Assembly: GCA_028386065.3 (NCBI GenBank)
Contig: JAKUCV010001687.1
Location: forward strand, 1 to 64,000
DNA from: Turnera subulata
Lineage: Eukaryota; Streptophyta; Magnoliopsida; Malpighiales; Passifloraceae
DNA: 64,000 nt
Direction: 5' to 3'
Part shown: positions 23,461 through 37,000 of the stretch, one piece after another
How the letters are laid out: each line of letters starts with the position of its first letter
Position numbering within the stretch: position 1 is the first letter of the stretch
Program-made: the position numbers and the translations under genes
The notes under the pieces: model-generated
Told to the model about the DNA's origin: nothing
The model's input: only the letters and a program-made list of their open reading frames with translations
The model's database searches: none

Positions 23461-24416
23461 AGTTGTTGATCGCAAGCATGCGCTAAAGGGCAGTGTTACA
23501 AATTAGTGCATGTTACTTTATTTATTACACAAAAGCTTAGTTAGAATTTATGTGATATTTGTTACAAAAATAAGTAAGTCATATGGTAGGTTTTAATACT
23601 ATTAAATAACAAGCCTTTATTAGGTGAGTAAATTTTCATTATATATTCTGATGTAAGCTTATATAAAGACACACCTACATTGTTTCTAGTAATACAAAGT
23701 AAGCAATAAACACAGAGTGTTCATTCATTCTCTAGTGTCTTTTTTCTTCTTTTTTCATACTACGCTATATAGCTATCCCTTTTGTTTTAACTTTCGTTAT
23801 GTATTCTGATGTAAGCCTATATAAAGGCACAGCTTCATTGTTTCTAGCAATACACAGTAAGCAATAAACACAGAATGTTCATTCATTCTCTAGTGTCTTT
23901 TTTCTTCTTTTTTCATACTACGCTATATAGCTATCCCTTTTGTTTTAGAGATTACCAGTTAAGGTTTTTCATGAGCATACTGCTCATATGAGCTTCAGAT
24001 TCGTCATTGTTTGACGAAATACAGTTTCAGTGGGAGTTTGTATTTTGTTGTTCTTATTTTCGGACGCACTTGGTATTTCTGCAGAATAAAGTACATTTGG
24101 TTTATTTATTCTCTGAACATGTTATTATGATTTGATCTCATAAGGTTTAAAGACCAGTTGGAGATAGGCATGTATGATCACATTACATGTAATTTCTATG
24201 CTACACATTCATACTTGATCTATATCATTGAATGTGTTAGTATGGTAACCATTGATGGGTCTAGTTAGGAATAAATGTAACGAATGCCGCTTTGATCCCA
24301 TGCTAATGTAGTAGATGGACTAGATTGTTTAAGGAGATGTTTCAAGAAAGACAGTCATTTTTGTGCGCACTATGGAATATCATTGTCTCAAAAATAATAT
24401 AGCCCACGTGGGAGAT
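23461..24416 (+). mobile_element. Copia-like 3' internal region with duplicated promoter-like segment
   Basis: There is no ORF of note. 23634-23791 and 23792-23949 are a head-to-tail duplication with a period of 158 bases and high identity. Each copy has a TATATAAAG box followed by AATAAACACAGA and TTCATTCATTCTCTAG. From about 24130 the sequence runs to a polypurine-like GTGGGAGAT at 24409-24416, directly before the LTR. This fits the 3' part of a plus-strand Copia element. Confidence 0.5.
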
Positions 24417-24847
24417 TGTCGAGATTATTTAATATTATGGGATTATATTATTAAATACAATTATATTATGGATTGTCTAATTTTATGGGGCCATTTAAGA
24501 GATCTATTTTGGGCTCTAGAGACATCTACATTGGTATGGGCTTTTATGTGTAGAAACCCAATACTAGTAATTAGGGTTTTATGAGCACTCTAATTGACCT
24601 AGTATATAAAGAATAATATACAGGGTTGTGGTCCTCAAGATTATTCCTGCGTCAGTTTTCTCGGCCCCATCACAGGAAAACACACAAGGCGTTGGAACCA
24701 AATCTTGGGAGACCCCAATCCTCTCAAGTCACCGTTCAAGTTTGTTCATCAAGGATTCAGGTACGCCTTGCTTCTATACCTGATTATTGTCCTTGATTGT
24801 CTAATAATTTATCAAGATACTTGAGGCATAAAGTAATTATTCTAACA
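24417..24847 (+). mobile_element. 431-bp Copia LTR
   Basis: It starts TGTCGAGATTATT after the purine tract and ends ATTCTAACA, with a TATATAAAG-type box near 24602. The following sequence has no primer-binding site, so this is a 3' LTR or the 3' end of an element. It lies against an older Gypsy-like fragment. Confidence 0.6.
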
Positions 24848-25565
24848 CTAAAAACTCTTTTGGTTGAATTGATTTCTAATCTTAGTGACTTTGATTGATT
24901 TTGGAGGTGCTGTTTAGCTTCGCCCTGATAGTGTTGCCGCATCAAAATGGGGAAAAACTAGTGAGTGAAAAATGTCTAAATATTTTTGTGTGACAAAAGT
25001 CACTAATAGAGAGAGTTGCATATCATTTGTTAATTACTTGACCTAAAATACTATATTATAAAATACTTTTATTTTTTTATGCTAGAATACTTTATTAACT
25101 TACCATTAGTCTCTAACGAAACCAAGAATTAATTTTTTTTAAGATTTACAGAATGTTAGAAAAGTCAGAAAAAATAATTAAAAGTCAATGCCGAAGTTAT
25201 GGTAATGATTTATTGAGCGGAAGAAAGGAAAGAGAAATTATAGTACCTCAATATTATAAAATTAATTGTGATGAAAAAACATTCTTGATACTATCTCAGG
25301 AAGGACACAACCTTAGAAAATATTGATACTTAAAAAGAAAATATTAACTTTGCCAAAAAGTAAATAAGATGAATGAAATGAAATATACTTCTCCAAAAAG
25401 AAAAAATTATTTAACAAATTTTCAAATTTTTTTGTTATACAGTATCTTGATTTCATAAGTATTTATATGTTTAAACCAAATCTCATACAAGATCAACAAG
25501 GTCACTACATTTTTCCAGAAAGAAAAAAACAAGGTCACTATACATTCCATAACAAACAAAGTAAT
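24848..25565. other. Degraded repeat DNA
   Basis: No gene is seen. 24850-24950 (TTTGGTTGAATTGATT to GTGTTGCCGCATCA) is homologous to 30515-30605, so both are ends of one LTR family. The rest is AT-rich. Confidence 0.5.
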
Positions 25566-25575
25566 GAAATTAATT

Positions 25576-25853
25576 GGGTTAAACACCTTTTATGTACTAG
25601 GAGTCTCTCATTTGTCCGGTTTATGTACCCCAAAGTTTTTGCATCCTTTTTATGTACTCCGAGTTAACAATCGGGGTACACAAAAAGGACAAAAATTAAA
25701 ACTCGAAATACATAAAAAGGACAAAAATTAAAACTCAGGATATATAAAAAAGACTAATGAGAAACTCGGAGTATATAGAAAGGACAAGAAAACTTTGGGG
25801 CACATAAATGGAGCAAAAGAGAAAGTCCATATACATAAAAAGGTGTTTAACCC
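25576..25853. mobile_element. 278-bp MITE with long inverted repeats
   Basis: It starts GGGTTAAACACC and ends GGTGTTTAACCC. The two halves are inverted copies of about 95 bases each (shared blocks include TACTCCGAGTT/AACTCGGAGTA and CCCCAAAGTTTT). Perfect direct repeats GAAATTAATT flank it at 25566-25575 and 25854-25863. It has no coding capacity. Confidence 0.8.
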
Positions 25854-25914
25854 GAAATTAATTACTGTGTCATGCCATTCATGTTATGAATAAAGTCGGA
25901 CTAATGGTATAATT

Positions 25915-26336
25915 GGTACCCAAACTCTTTCAAATTCGTCAATTGTATACCCCTACTTTTTTTTCCGTCAATTATATACCTGTATTTTTGAAATTTGGTC
26001 AATCGTATACCCCGGACAGCATTTTGGTGAGGTAGCATGCTGCCCGCCAATAACTTATGTTAATTTGCCCCCTACATTTCAAATTTAATCATGTAGGTCC
26101 ATTAATATTATACAATTAAGTCCTCAAATTTTTATTTTGTTCAATCAAATCCTTTTTAAAGAACAATAATACTTTAGTTTAAATTTTTAATGTTATACAT
26201 AACTATTGCTTGTGCAATATTTAATGTTCTAATTCTATCTTATATACGATTAATTACTAAATTATAATTAATCACAAAAGGAAATAAAAAATTAATACTC
26301 TTGTAAATAGTCTCTTACAATTACAATTACAATAAC

Positions 26337-26417
<81 letters not shown>

Positions 26418-27250
26418 TTACTGTATGTAGTTAGCTACATCAAATTTAATAATGTTCATGTATAATTTAATAATAGAAATTTATTATTTTTGTTCACCTT
26501 AAAATATTTTCTAACTTTGTAATCTTCTAATTTTGCAAGTGGTGCTAGCTGTTAAGCTATGAATTCGATTTTCAAACTTCTTACTATTTTGATACATGGC
26601 AAGTGCAGTGGCAGACCCAGGAAAATATTTTTGAGGAGGCCAAAAAGATAAAATAAATCCAAATTTAAGTTCTAACCTCTAACTATCAACATGATAAGGA
26701 CTATTTTGTATAAATTTATATACTAAAAATAGTTCATGATAAAAATTTTGGGGGCCATGGCACCCACCAGCCCCCCTTGTGTCCGCCACTAGGAAAGTGG
26801 GACTACTTTTTCACTATTTTTCGAATTTTAAATTTTTAAATTGTTAAATTAAATTATATTCTTTATGTATTGAATCATTAATTTATACATATAACTAGTT
26901 GTGTATTACAAAATTTATTATAAAAAAATTATTATATGCTTATTATTTTAATAAAAATATTATTATGCACTAAAATAATTTATGAATCAAATATTGTGTA
27001 AATAATAATTACATATAATACTAAGGATTAATTCTAAATAGTAAAAAATATATGTACTAAATTGTATACTAATATAGGACTTATATGATTAATTTAGAAA
27101 CTCAGGGACCAACTTGCAACCTACCATAAACGGGCAGCACACCACGTCATCAAAGTGCTGCCCGAGGTATACGATTGACGTAAACTCTCAAAGTTCGGGT
27201 ACATAATTGACAGAAAAAATAGTCGGGGTATACAATTGACGAATTTGGGT
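25915..27250. mobile_element. 1.3-kb TIR element (MULE-like, non-autonomous)
   Basis: About 130 bases at each end are inverted copies. They share CGTCAATTGTATACCCC, CGTCAATTATATACC-type and CAATCGTATACC blocks and an inner GCTGCCCG. The interior is AT-rich and includes an AAT microsatellite at about 26331-26417. No transposase frame is present. The right end overlaps the start of a duplicated flank at 27247. Confidence 0.7.
26331..26417. repeat. (AAT)n microsatellite
   Basis: About 29 uninterrupted trinucleotide units lie inside the TIR element. Confidence 0.95.
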
Positions 27251-27470
27251 ACACAAAAAAGACAAAAATTAAAACTCAAAATACATAAAAAGACAAAAAA
27301 TAAAACTCAAGATATATAAAAAAGACTAATGAGAAACTCGGAGTATATAGAAAGGACAACAAAACTTTGGGGCACATAAATGGAGCAAAAGAGAAAGTCC
27401 ATATACATAAGAGGTGTTTAACCCGAAATTAATTACTGTGTCATGCCATTCATGTTATGATTAAACTCCA
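27247..27470. repeat. Second copy of the 217-bp flank duplicated from 25674-25890
   Basis: This stretch repeats 25674-25890 nearly base for base: the right half of the MITE plus the adjoining GAAATTAATTACTGTGTCATG. It sits directly after the right end of the TIR element, which is therefore bracketed by long direct repeats. Confidence 0.85.
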
Positions 27471-27958
27471 CGGAACTAAGCTTACAGAAGAACACAGGGA
27501 AGACGAAGTCGTTTAACAACATTGGAATCAATAAGCCTTCCCCCAGAAGTGATGCAATTCAAAGAAATCATCCTCTAATTAATAGGCAACTGAAAGTTTT
27601 ATCAGTGTTCACTCAAATGGCCTGTACATAACAAGCGTATATAGGCACAACTCAGCTGTTGGCCAATATGAGCCACTACATGGTGAAAAATCACCTAATT
27701 GCTCTACGCCATTATTCATGACACCGCATTCAGACATGCAACTGAAAGAATTTTCTGTTTACTGAAGCAGCAAAAAAGTTGACTGTTGATGATCATATGA
27801 ATGAAAGAGCACCCAGCTTTGATGAGTTTTGTATGGCATTGGATTAACGCAAGGGCACAGAATTCTGAAACCATTCTTGCATGGAAAGTATACTTGATCT
27901 TGTTCAGCAGCTATGATTTGGATTAGAAGAGTAACAATAAGAGGCTTATAAACTGCGG
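27471..27958. other. 3' flank of the YchF gene
   Basis: No separate gene is seen. Because the YchF gene reads on the minus strand, this is its 3' UTR and downstream region. The sequence looks like ordinary low-copy DNA up to about 27480, where the repeat block ends. Confidence 0.5.
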
Positions 27959-28027
27959 CTAAACATTGAAACGGAAAAGCATCACATCTCCTTCCTGAAC
28001 TATGTAATCTTTACCCTCAGATCTCAA
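27959..28027 (-). CDS. Last exon of the YchF gene, 13.6 kb from exon 10
   Basis: The acceptor TTTTGCAG at 28028-28035 leads into codons for [20 protein letters not shown], then two residues and a TAG stop at 27961-27959. These are the most conserved residues of the YchF TGS domain. They fit directly onto exon 10, which ends AAREKGL at the donor GTGAGT (41674). No other copy of these codons was seen between 41674 and 28028. Confidence 0.93.
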   Translation of the reverse strand: MRSEGKDYIVQEGDVMLFRFNV

Positions 28028-31000
28028 CTGCAAAAGTCAAACAGTAGTGTAAATAAGCCGCTCCAAGAAAGTTATATAAACAAATAATAACTTATGTATT
28101 GCTCCAATCACATTCAATACGTATAAATCAACAATGCACAAAGACTTGTTTTTATGATTTCGTACTTAAAGCTTCCATAGTCACACAGGGATACTCCTTG
28201 GACATATCATCACCCACCACAGGATTTCTCGTTAGAAACCATTGTTCTAAGACATCCCCGCTATCTAGTTACATAGAACTAGTAAATGCCATACATTAAA
28301 ACAAGTTTAGCAATCCAATAAAATTTTTAAACTTTTTTTTTCTTCACATTAAGATATTCTCGAAAACTACGCTCTTCGCTTTTCAGTTTTCAAGAATACC
28401 ACGAAGCAGCAAGGTCACTGGAACCAAACTTCCAAATCTAGAACTCTAATTTGAACCTTAATGTAGAATATACACCTCTGGATGTTTAATCAAGCTGGAC
28501 AGAACTTAAGGCAGAAAGGTAGGAAGATAGCCACACATAATGAACGGGTCACCAGTATCCATAACAAACAAGAGGTATGGACAGTAAAAACTACCATTTT
28601 CATTAGTAGAAGAGCACTTCGGCAGGAAACTTATTGAGGGCAGAAGCAAGTTTGTAATTTACAGACACAAGTATGGAATGATAGAGAATTTTCAATTTCA
28701 GTCTTGCTGCTTATTGTTGTGGCTTGTTTAATAGGTAATTAATAAAATATTCATAAAAACTAATCCACTACTTTAATAAATAGTGAGATCTAATTGCAAA
28801 GAAACAATAAAATGTTACATTTACTAGAAAATTCTCGGTGTTGAAAATAATAATTTTGATACGTTGTAATATTTTAAGATACCTGTGATTTTGATACGTT
28901 GTTAAGATACCTGTTATACGCAATTATGCTTGTTATATGATAAGAATTTATAGAGGCTATAGAAAGTTATGAGTTATAACCTCTACAGATAGGTAGGCTA
29001 TATGCAATATCCAAAGATATGTCTGGATATGTTTTGATAGAAACCTGTTACAACACAAACACTCTTTTCCTCCTTCTTTCCAGATATATTTATAAAATTT
29101 CAAATAACCGGAGCTTTAATGATCTTGAGGGACCAAAGAGTGGAATATGTCAGCAACAGAATATTGTGCCGCATGCAATACTTTATGAGATATGCCAAAC
29201 AACAGAGTATTGTGCCATATACAATACTGTGTTGTGAGCAATGCCAAAAATCACATGACCAAAAAACAATTAAGGCGTTGTTAAAAATGCCAAAAAACCC
29301 CATGACCAAAAAAGAAATGCCAACAACGATTGAGAGAAATGCTAGAAATGCAAGGCAACAACATATGCATGAAGTTATGCCCATCACATAAGGTATGAGG
29401 AATGCTGAAGTCATGCCAGATATCTTCCAAAGGAATGAAAAAAGTAAGTCAGGGATGCAAAATAAACAAGAGAAAGTTGCAATAGAGGAGGAACTTGACA
29501 AGAGTTGATAAATGTTATGCATATTTACAACATCAAACAGTGCTGAAAACAATGATTTTGATACGTTGTAATTTTAAGATAGCCCAGGACCTCCTCCTTA
29601 AAGAGCAAGAAAAGCACTATCTTTAAGGCTTGCACAAATTCAAGATGCACACAAGGATGCACCAAGTGCAAGATAAGGGGATGATAGCAATAACCAAAGG
29701 AATGCTTAAGAATGCTCAAATATCACATGTTAATCAGAGGAGCCGAATCCATGAGCATAGAAACAATCAAACGCAATCCCGAAGCCAAGAACGCGAAGAA
29801 TACTCGTGGAAGTTCCTGGAACGCGCAGTTTCGGAAATAAATTCATATCTCGAGTTCTACAAGTCAGATTGTTGCGATCTTGGACTCTTTGGAAAGCTAA
29901 GCGGAAGATCTACAACTTTGTTGCTGAGCCAAAAGCTGAATCTGCCATTCTCTTTATTTAAATTTCAGTTGAACTCGACTGACAGATTCTATCCAGAAAT
30001 TCGGTTTGGGTTTATTATTTGGGTTTAAGTACTTTTAGTTGGATTATTATTGTTATTTGAGTTATTATTTATTTGTGGGTTTTAGTTTATTAGTTGGGCT
30101 ATTATTTGTTGGGTTGATCCAATTGTTGTTGGATTTAAATAAAAACCAGTTCATTAGAGATTAGGGGAAGCCAAGTCCAATTAGGAGTAGTAATAGGCCA
30201 AGCTGACTTGGGGCTTAAGTGTGGCCGACCTAGGGTTAATTAGGTTAGTATAAATAGCCTATTAGGGTGTCAATTTCGTGGCTATCCAGACACATGACTA
30301 TTTGATATTTGATAATAAATTTCAGGTTTTTCTTACCTTGGTTTCTTTGCAAGTTTAGAAGTGATTTCTCTCTTGTTTATCTCAGGGATTTTATTTACTT
30401 ATCAAGTGAATAATTGCTTGTGGCATTTACAAGACTCCTAGTGTTTATTAGTCTATCGTTGCATAACAACTTTGATTTGTTCTGTTCTGAGGTGATAGAG
30501 GTAAATACTGGAACATAATTTGGTTGAATTGATTCTGATTTTGGGGACTTTGATTGATTAGGAGGTGCTATCTAGCTTTGTTCTAGTAGTGTTGTCGTAT
30601 CACGAACTAGCTTATCCTGCTAATACTACCACTGGGATATTAGTCACTGGCTCAAAAAGAAATCAAAGGCAGAAACAACTTCAACATCTGGGAGGGCTAT
30701 TAGGTAAAAATTCCTTAGTGGAGAGTTCTTATTATTATCAAATGTCTTTTGTTTTTAAGAAGGTTTTTTTTTTTAAGTCGGGTTACAATAAAAGAAAGAT
30801 GTCTTCAATTTTTAAAATCCTCTCCACCTCTTACATGCAACTATGCTTGTTATATGATAAGATTTAATAGAGGTTACAGGAAGTTATGAGTTATATAATC
30901 TCTATAGGTAGGCTATGTTATGTACATTCAAATGTCTAGCAAGATGAATGATAAATGCTTTATCCAGGATATGTTTTGATAAAAACCTATTACAACACAA

Positions 31001-34000
31001 ACACTCTTTTCCTCCTTTCCAGATATATTTATAAAATTTCAAACAACACTCGGCAAAAATAAAATCTATATATACTATACATAAAGCACGGATTCAGAAA
31101 AACAACCGAAATTGAAATACAGAAACGCTCCTACTTAAAATTAATAATGAAAAATAATATGTTACATCATACACTAATGAATGACACATGTAGTCTATTA
31201 TAACAACTCTATTCAATTTAATAATTGTTATTCCTATAAAAAACAAATTCTATCCCCATCTTTGTCTACATTATTAAAAATAATCTTTGCATAAATCTTA
31301 TACAAATTCTTCGCAAGATAACCATAAATACATAAACCCTTATTCAAAAAAAAAAAAGAATTATGAAGAACATTATAAAAACAAAAATATGAGGCAAAAA
31401 ATTAGAATTGTCGAAGAACCAATAATGATAAAGATGCTTATTATCATCAACGTAATGACTAATTAAAATTTATTTATTAGTTTTGTTTGAATATAGATAA
31501 CGACTAGCCAAGATTCAACTTTTATAATATAGTTCGAGGATGATTGTTCTAGCTTTGAACGTGTTGACAAATTTATAAGCCCAAAAATGCCTGAGGGGTT
31601 GGGGGTGAATTACCTTTTCCCCTTAATCGCATATTCGATTTCTGATGAAAACCACGCGCTTGGTTACAGATAGAAACCATAGCAAGTACCGATCTAAGAA
31701 CTTTATGGAAATAAAGCAAGATAGGGAAAAAAAAAACACACAGGCGATTTTAGAGTGGTTCCCCCCTCCACTAGGTACCTCCACTACCTAACAGACCCTC
31801 CTTTAGGATTTCAAACACTTACTACAATTAAGTTTTTGCAGGTTTGACCTTAACCATACAACAAACAAGCTTTTCAAACGCTAAACTCTAACCTACAAGC
31901 TTTTCACAAGCAAAGCTCTAACCTACCCTCAAATCTAATCATAGACCTGAGTACCCAACAAAACTAATCCAAATCTTGCCTAACAACTATCCCTTTAATG
32001 GATTCGAATACATGTAACCAGAACAAAAGCCACATGTGTAAGCTCGAATTTGCAGACTCAGAATTTGCAAAAATGGTTGGGATAATTTGCAAAGAGGTTT
32101 TGAATCCTCATATACTTTCCGAGTTAGGGGACAAGCCTTCCAATGGCTCCTTAGCGTCCAGAGTTGACTTGAGTTTACATTGAGTCCATGTTGGGTTCGT
32201 TTCTAGAAGTCTTTCTCTTTTCAACTCCCTGGTTGCAAAGTGTTTCCATTTTCGACAAGTATGAACCACCATGAGGACCACTCGTCTTTAATGAAGTGTG
32301 AGTGGAGAAATAGTATCTTCTAGTCATTCTCTTACTCTCCAATCTTGACCGTCGGCAGTTAATCCTTAATCGGAGTGACGGCCACCTGCAAGTTGCAGTA
32401 GACCAAGCTGGGTTCATGTTGACTTGAGTTGACTTGAGTTTTCATCGAGTCCATGTTGGGTTCGTTTCTAGAAGTCTTTCTCTTTTCAACTCCCTGGTTG
32501 CAAAGTGTTTCCATTTTCGGCAAGTATAAACTACCATGAGGACCACTCGTCTATAAAATGTGAGTGGAGAAATAATATCTTCTAGTCATTCTCTTACTCT
32601 CCAATCTTGACAGTTGGCAGTTAATCCTTAATCGGAATGAGGGCCACCTGCAAGTTGCAGTAGACCAAAAAGTTTGACAGGGACAACTTACAAATATGGT
32701 TTCGGATGGTTCTTGCTACATTCTCAATCAACACATAGTATACTCATGCATCCATTCCAACTTGTTTATTAATCATCAAAATCCACCATAAACCATTTCT
32801 AACAATAGTTAGTCCACAAATTAGGAATAATAAAATAATTAGCCCATGTTTAAGTCAACAATTAACTTATAATTAACTAATTTTACTTAACATTAACGAA
32901 AAGATTACTAACAAAAATTTAAATTTTGCAATACTATAATGCTAATAATTCCTTATTAAGCTTCTAAAATCTGGAAAAGTATATTGCATTGCATAATTAT
33001 TAAAAAAAAGTATAATTTATATGTAATAAATAAAAAAGAAAAAGAAAAATTATATTGGCACAGAAATGCTAAGAGGGAGGTGAATTAGCTAATTTTTATT
33101 TTTCGAAGATTTGGTTTTTAGATGCAACCAAATGTAAAACGTAAAGAATAAAAGAGTAAAGGCAGGAATGAAATGACAAAGGCAATTTAAAGTAGTTCCC
33201 CAACATTAGGTATCTCCACTACCTTAGTTCCCCAACATTGGGTATCTCCACTACATAAAAGGTCTGCCTTTAGAATTTCTAACAATCCACTAAATTGTTT
33301 TCACAGACGCACCAAAAATTTACAATACAACCACAAGTTTTTCACGAGCCTAACTTGTAAACTTAACCCAAGGTTGAACCTAGCTCTATCTACCCAGCAA
33401 GACTAACGCATAATCTTGTTTCAACAACCCTTCTATAAGGAAAAAGACTTCAAGATGACTCACCCAAGAAGTTACAAGTTTTAGCACAAAATAATTTACA
33501 CAAAGATAAGCTCTTTTCATAATGAATGGCTAGATTGATCTTTAGTGAGGCTTTTGTCCTCAATATATAGATTCTATGGATGGGAGAATTCGTTTCACAA
33601 TGGCTACTTGATGTCTAGTTGGCATAGGAGTTGACTTTTTCTCCAATTAAAATAGTCCACATAAGTAGTGCCAAAACTGGTTGAATCTTCAAGGTTACAG
33701 CAACACTCTTCAAAAAGGTTACCAAAAATGGTAAGTATGATCCACGAAAGCTTTCTGGGCATTTTATAGGAAGGGAAGACCACTTTTTCCAAATCTTTTT
33801 CTAAACCCTTGGGCTGCAAATATGACCATTAGTTGACATTTTAATTGTCAACTACTTTTCTGGGACCACGTGCATCAATAGCTGAAAGTACAGCTTGTCC
33901 TGCAGCTCGATGCAGCTAAATCTCCAAGCTTTTGATTTCAGTGTGAAACCAAATACTTCTACCAAAAACTTAAATAGTGCAAGTGCTTATCAAAATGTCT

Positions 34001-37000
34001 GTTAATAATCAAAACTTCTGCCAACTGATTCTTTGTTAGATTGATAGCATTTGAACTGTCACATAAAATAGAAACATACTTGAAGATTAGTCCATAATCA
34101 GCAAGTGTTAGTTTCATCCATAACACTTGTGCACAACATCCACCAACTACCACATATTTAGCATCAATTGTGGATGTAGTAACTGAATTTTGCTTTTTAC
34201 TTGACCAAAATACAAGTGATTGTCTAACAAGTTGACAAGTATCACTTGTATTTACATTCTGCAAAGTCAGCATTTGAATAAAGGAATTGACATTTGGATA
34301 CCAAAAGCCTAAAGATGATGTTCCCTTTAGATATTTAAATATGCGCTTGGTAGCTCTAAGAAGAGATTCTTTTGGGCATGATTGAAATTTAGCATACAAG
34401 CATACACTAAACATAATATCTGGTCTTGTAGTCGTAAGGACCTCTGTAAAATTTCACTCAGCATCCTTACCATTTTCATCCTTGTCAAGTTTAGTTCTAA
34501 CACTTATAAGCGTTGAACCGGTTTTGGCTTATACAGTCAAATCTTTTTAACAACTCACATGTATACTTGGCTTGATGTAGAAAGATTCCTCCATCGAGTT
34601 GCTTGACTTGAAATCTGAAGAAGTTCAATTCTCCCATCATGCTCATTTCAAACTCATTATGCATTAGTCTTTCAAATTCCTAACAAAGAGACTCATTAGT
34701 AGCACCAAACAGAATGTCGTCAACATATATTTGCACAATAATAATGTTATCTTTGTCAGTTTTCACAAATAGAGTTGAATCAACTTTTCCACTAGTAAAG
34801 CATCGTGAAACAAAATATGAGCTTAATGTACCATACCAAGTCCTAGGAGCTTTTTTAAAACCATGTACGTCTTTTCTAATTTGTAAACAAGATGTGGATA
34901 CTCAAGGTTTTCAAATCCTGGTAGTTGACATCCATTTGATAAAGTTTAAATGATTTAAAGGATGCAAATGCAAGCCACATGCATATGGATTCAAGTCTAG
35001 CTACTGGTGCAAATATCTCATCATAATCAATACCTTTCTCCTGATTGTAGCCTTGAGCAACTAATCGAGCTTTGTTTCTTATAAAAATACCAGATTCATC
35101 AAGCCTGTTTCAAAAGACACATTTGGTTGCTATCACAGGATGATCATTTGGTTTTGGAACAAGTTCCCATAAATTGCTTCTTTCGAATTGATTTAGTTCC
35201 TCTTGTATTGTCATTACCCAACTTTCATCGAGAATGGCGTCTTTGGCACATTTAGGTTCCACTTGAGACAAGAATGCGCGATGTGAATTGATATTTTGTA
35301 AGGAGGAACTTGTTGTAACTCCTTTGTTTATATCTCCCAAAATGGCCTCAATGGAGGGCCCTTTCGGTGCACGAATGTCAGTATACAACTGTTGTGAGGT
35401 TGATCCACGTTTTAGAACATTTGGTCGCATTCTATCTTTCTGTGTACTCTGGTTTGGAAAGAACCAAATGTTGATGTACCTCAATCAACTCAGGTGGTTG
35501 TTCCTCCTTTCCTTCCTTTGATGTATCATCATCATCAATAGCCGTGGCTGATCCTCAGGTGAAAAATGTCTATATCATCACTAAGATCATCCGTGTCAAC
35601 TTCATCAAAGATCACATGCATAGATTCTTCGACAACCACAGATCTCTTATTATAAGCACAGTAATCTTTGCTATTTAGTGAATATTCTAGAAATATACCA
35701 TCATCAGATTTAGAATCAAATTTATCAAGATTATCTTTTATATTTAAGATGTAACACTTAGAGCCATATATACGTAAGTATCCAATATTTGATTTTCTGT
35801 CACGCCAAATCTCATAAGGTGTCTTTCTATTAAATGACGCAAAGAAATTCTACTTAAAACATAGCATGCTGTGTTCGCACCCTCAGCCCAGAAATAGACG
35901 ATTAACTTAAACTCAATAAGCATAGTTCTAGCCATATATCTTGAAAGGTTCAATTTTTTCTCTCCACGACCCCATTTTGTTGAGGTGTTCTAGGGGTCGA
36001 AAAAAGTGTATTCAATGCCACTTTGCTCACAGAAGTGTTTGAAGATAAAATTATCAAACTCTCCTCCATGGTCACTTCTTCTTTTAGAAATCTTATACTC
36101 TTTTTCATTTTGCAATTTCCTAAGTGAACTAAATTCATAACAAGTATGATCTTTTTTAACAAGAAAAAGAACCCATGAAAATCTGGAATAGTCATCAGCA
36201 ACAACAAAAGCATAACTTTCTCCACTAAAATCGACAATTCCCATAAGACCAAAAAAATCAATATGTAATAGCTGAAGAGGTTGAGAAGTTGATACCACAT
36301 GTTTAGTTTAAATGAATTTTTAACCTATTTTCCAAGTTGACATGCTCTACATTTGGTTTTAGTTTCATACTTCAATTTAGGTAGTCCTGAAACCAAATCC
36401 TTCTTCGATAGATTTGAGATGAGTTCAAGGTTTCCATGCCCAAGCCTTCGATGCCAAAGAGTTGGCGTTTCTGTTCTTGCACTAAGACACTCTATCTCAG
36501 GATTAGCAACATCACTTAGACAAATAGAGTATAGATTTCCAGTTCTTTTTTCAACAAACACAACTTGGTCATTGTCAAATCTACTTATAAGACTTTTGAT
36601 GATTCAAATGTAACCCTAAAACCTTTATCACATAGTTGACTAATATTGAGCAGATTGGACTTAAGTTTATCCACAAGCAATACATGTTCAATAGTAGGAT
36701 TCAAGCTAATATTACAATACCAAAAATCTTTCCTTTTGAACTGTCAGCAATTATAAAATTACCTCGGTGCTTTGCAATGAGGGATGAAAATTTAAATTGA
36801 TCACTGGCCATGTCTTGAATAGCCGCTGTCAAGTACCCATTCATCCCTCATCTCTTGTCAAATACTCAGGTTTTAGGTACCCAAACTAACTTGGGTCTTT
36901 CAGTATTAGATTTGGTTCCTTTTGGAATCCAAATATACTTCACATGATTATTTCTTTTTCTTATAAGCACAAGATCTAATACCATGGCCGATGTTTCCAC

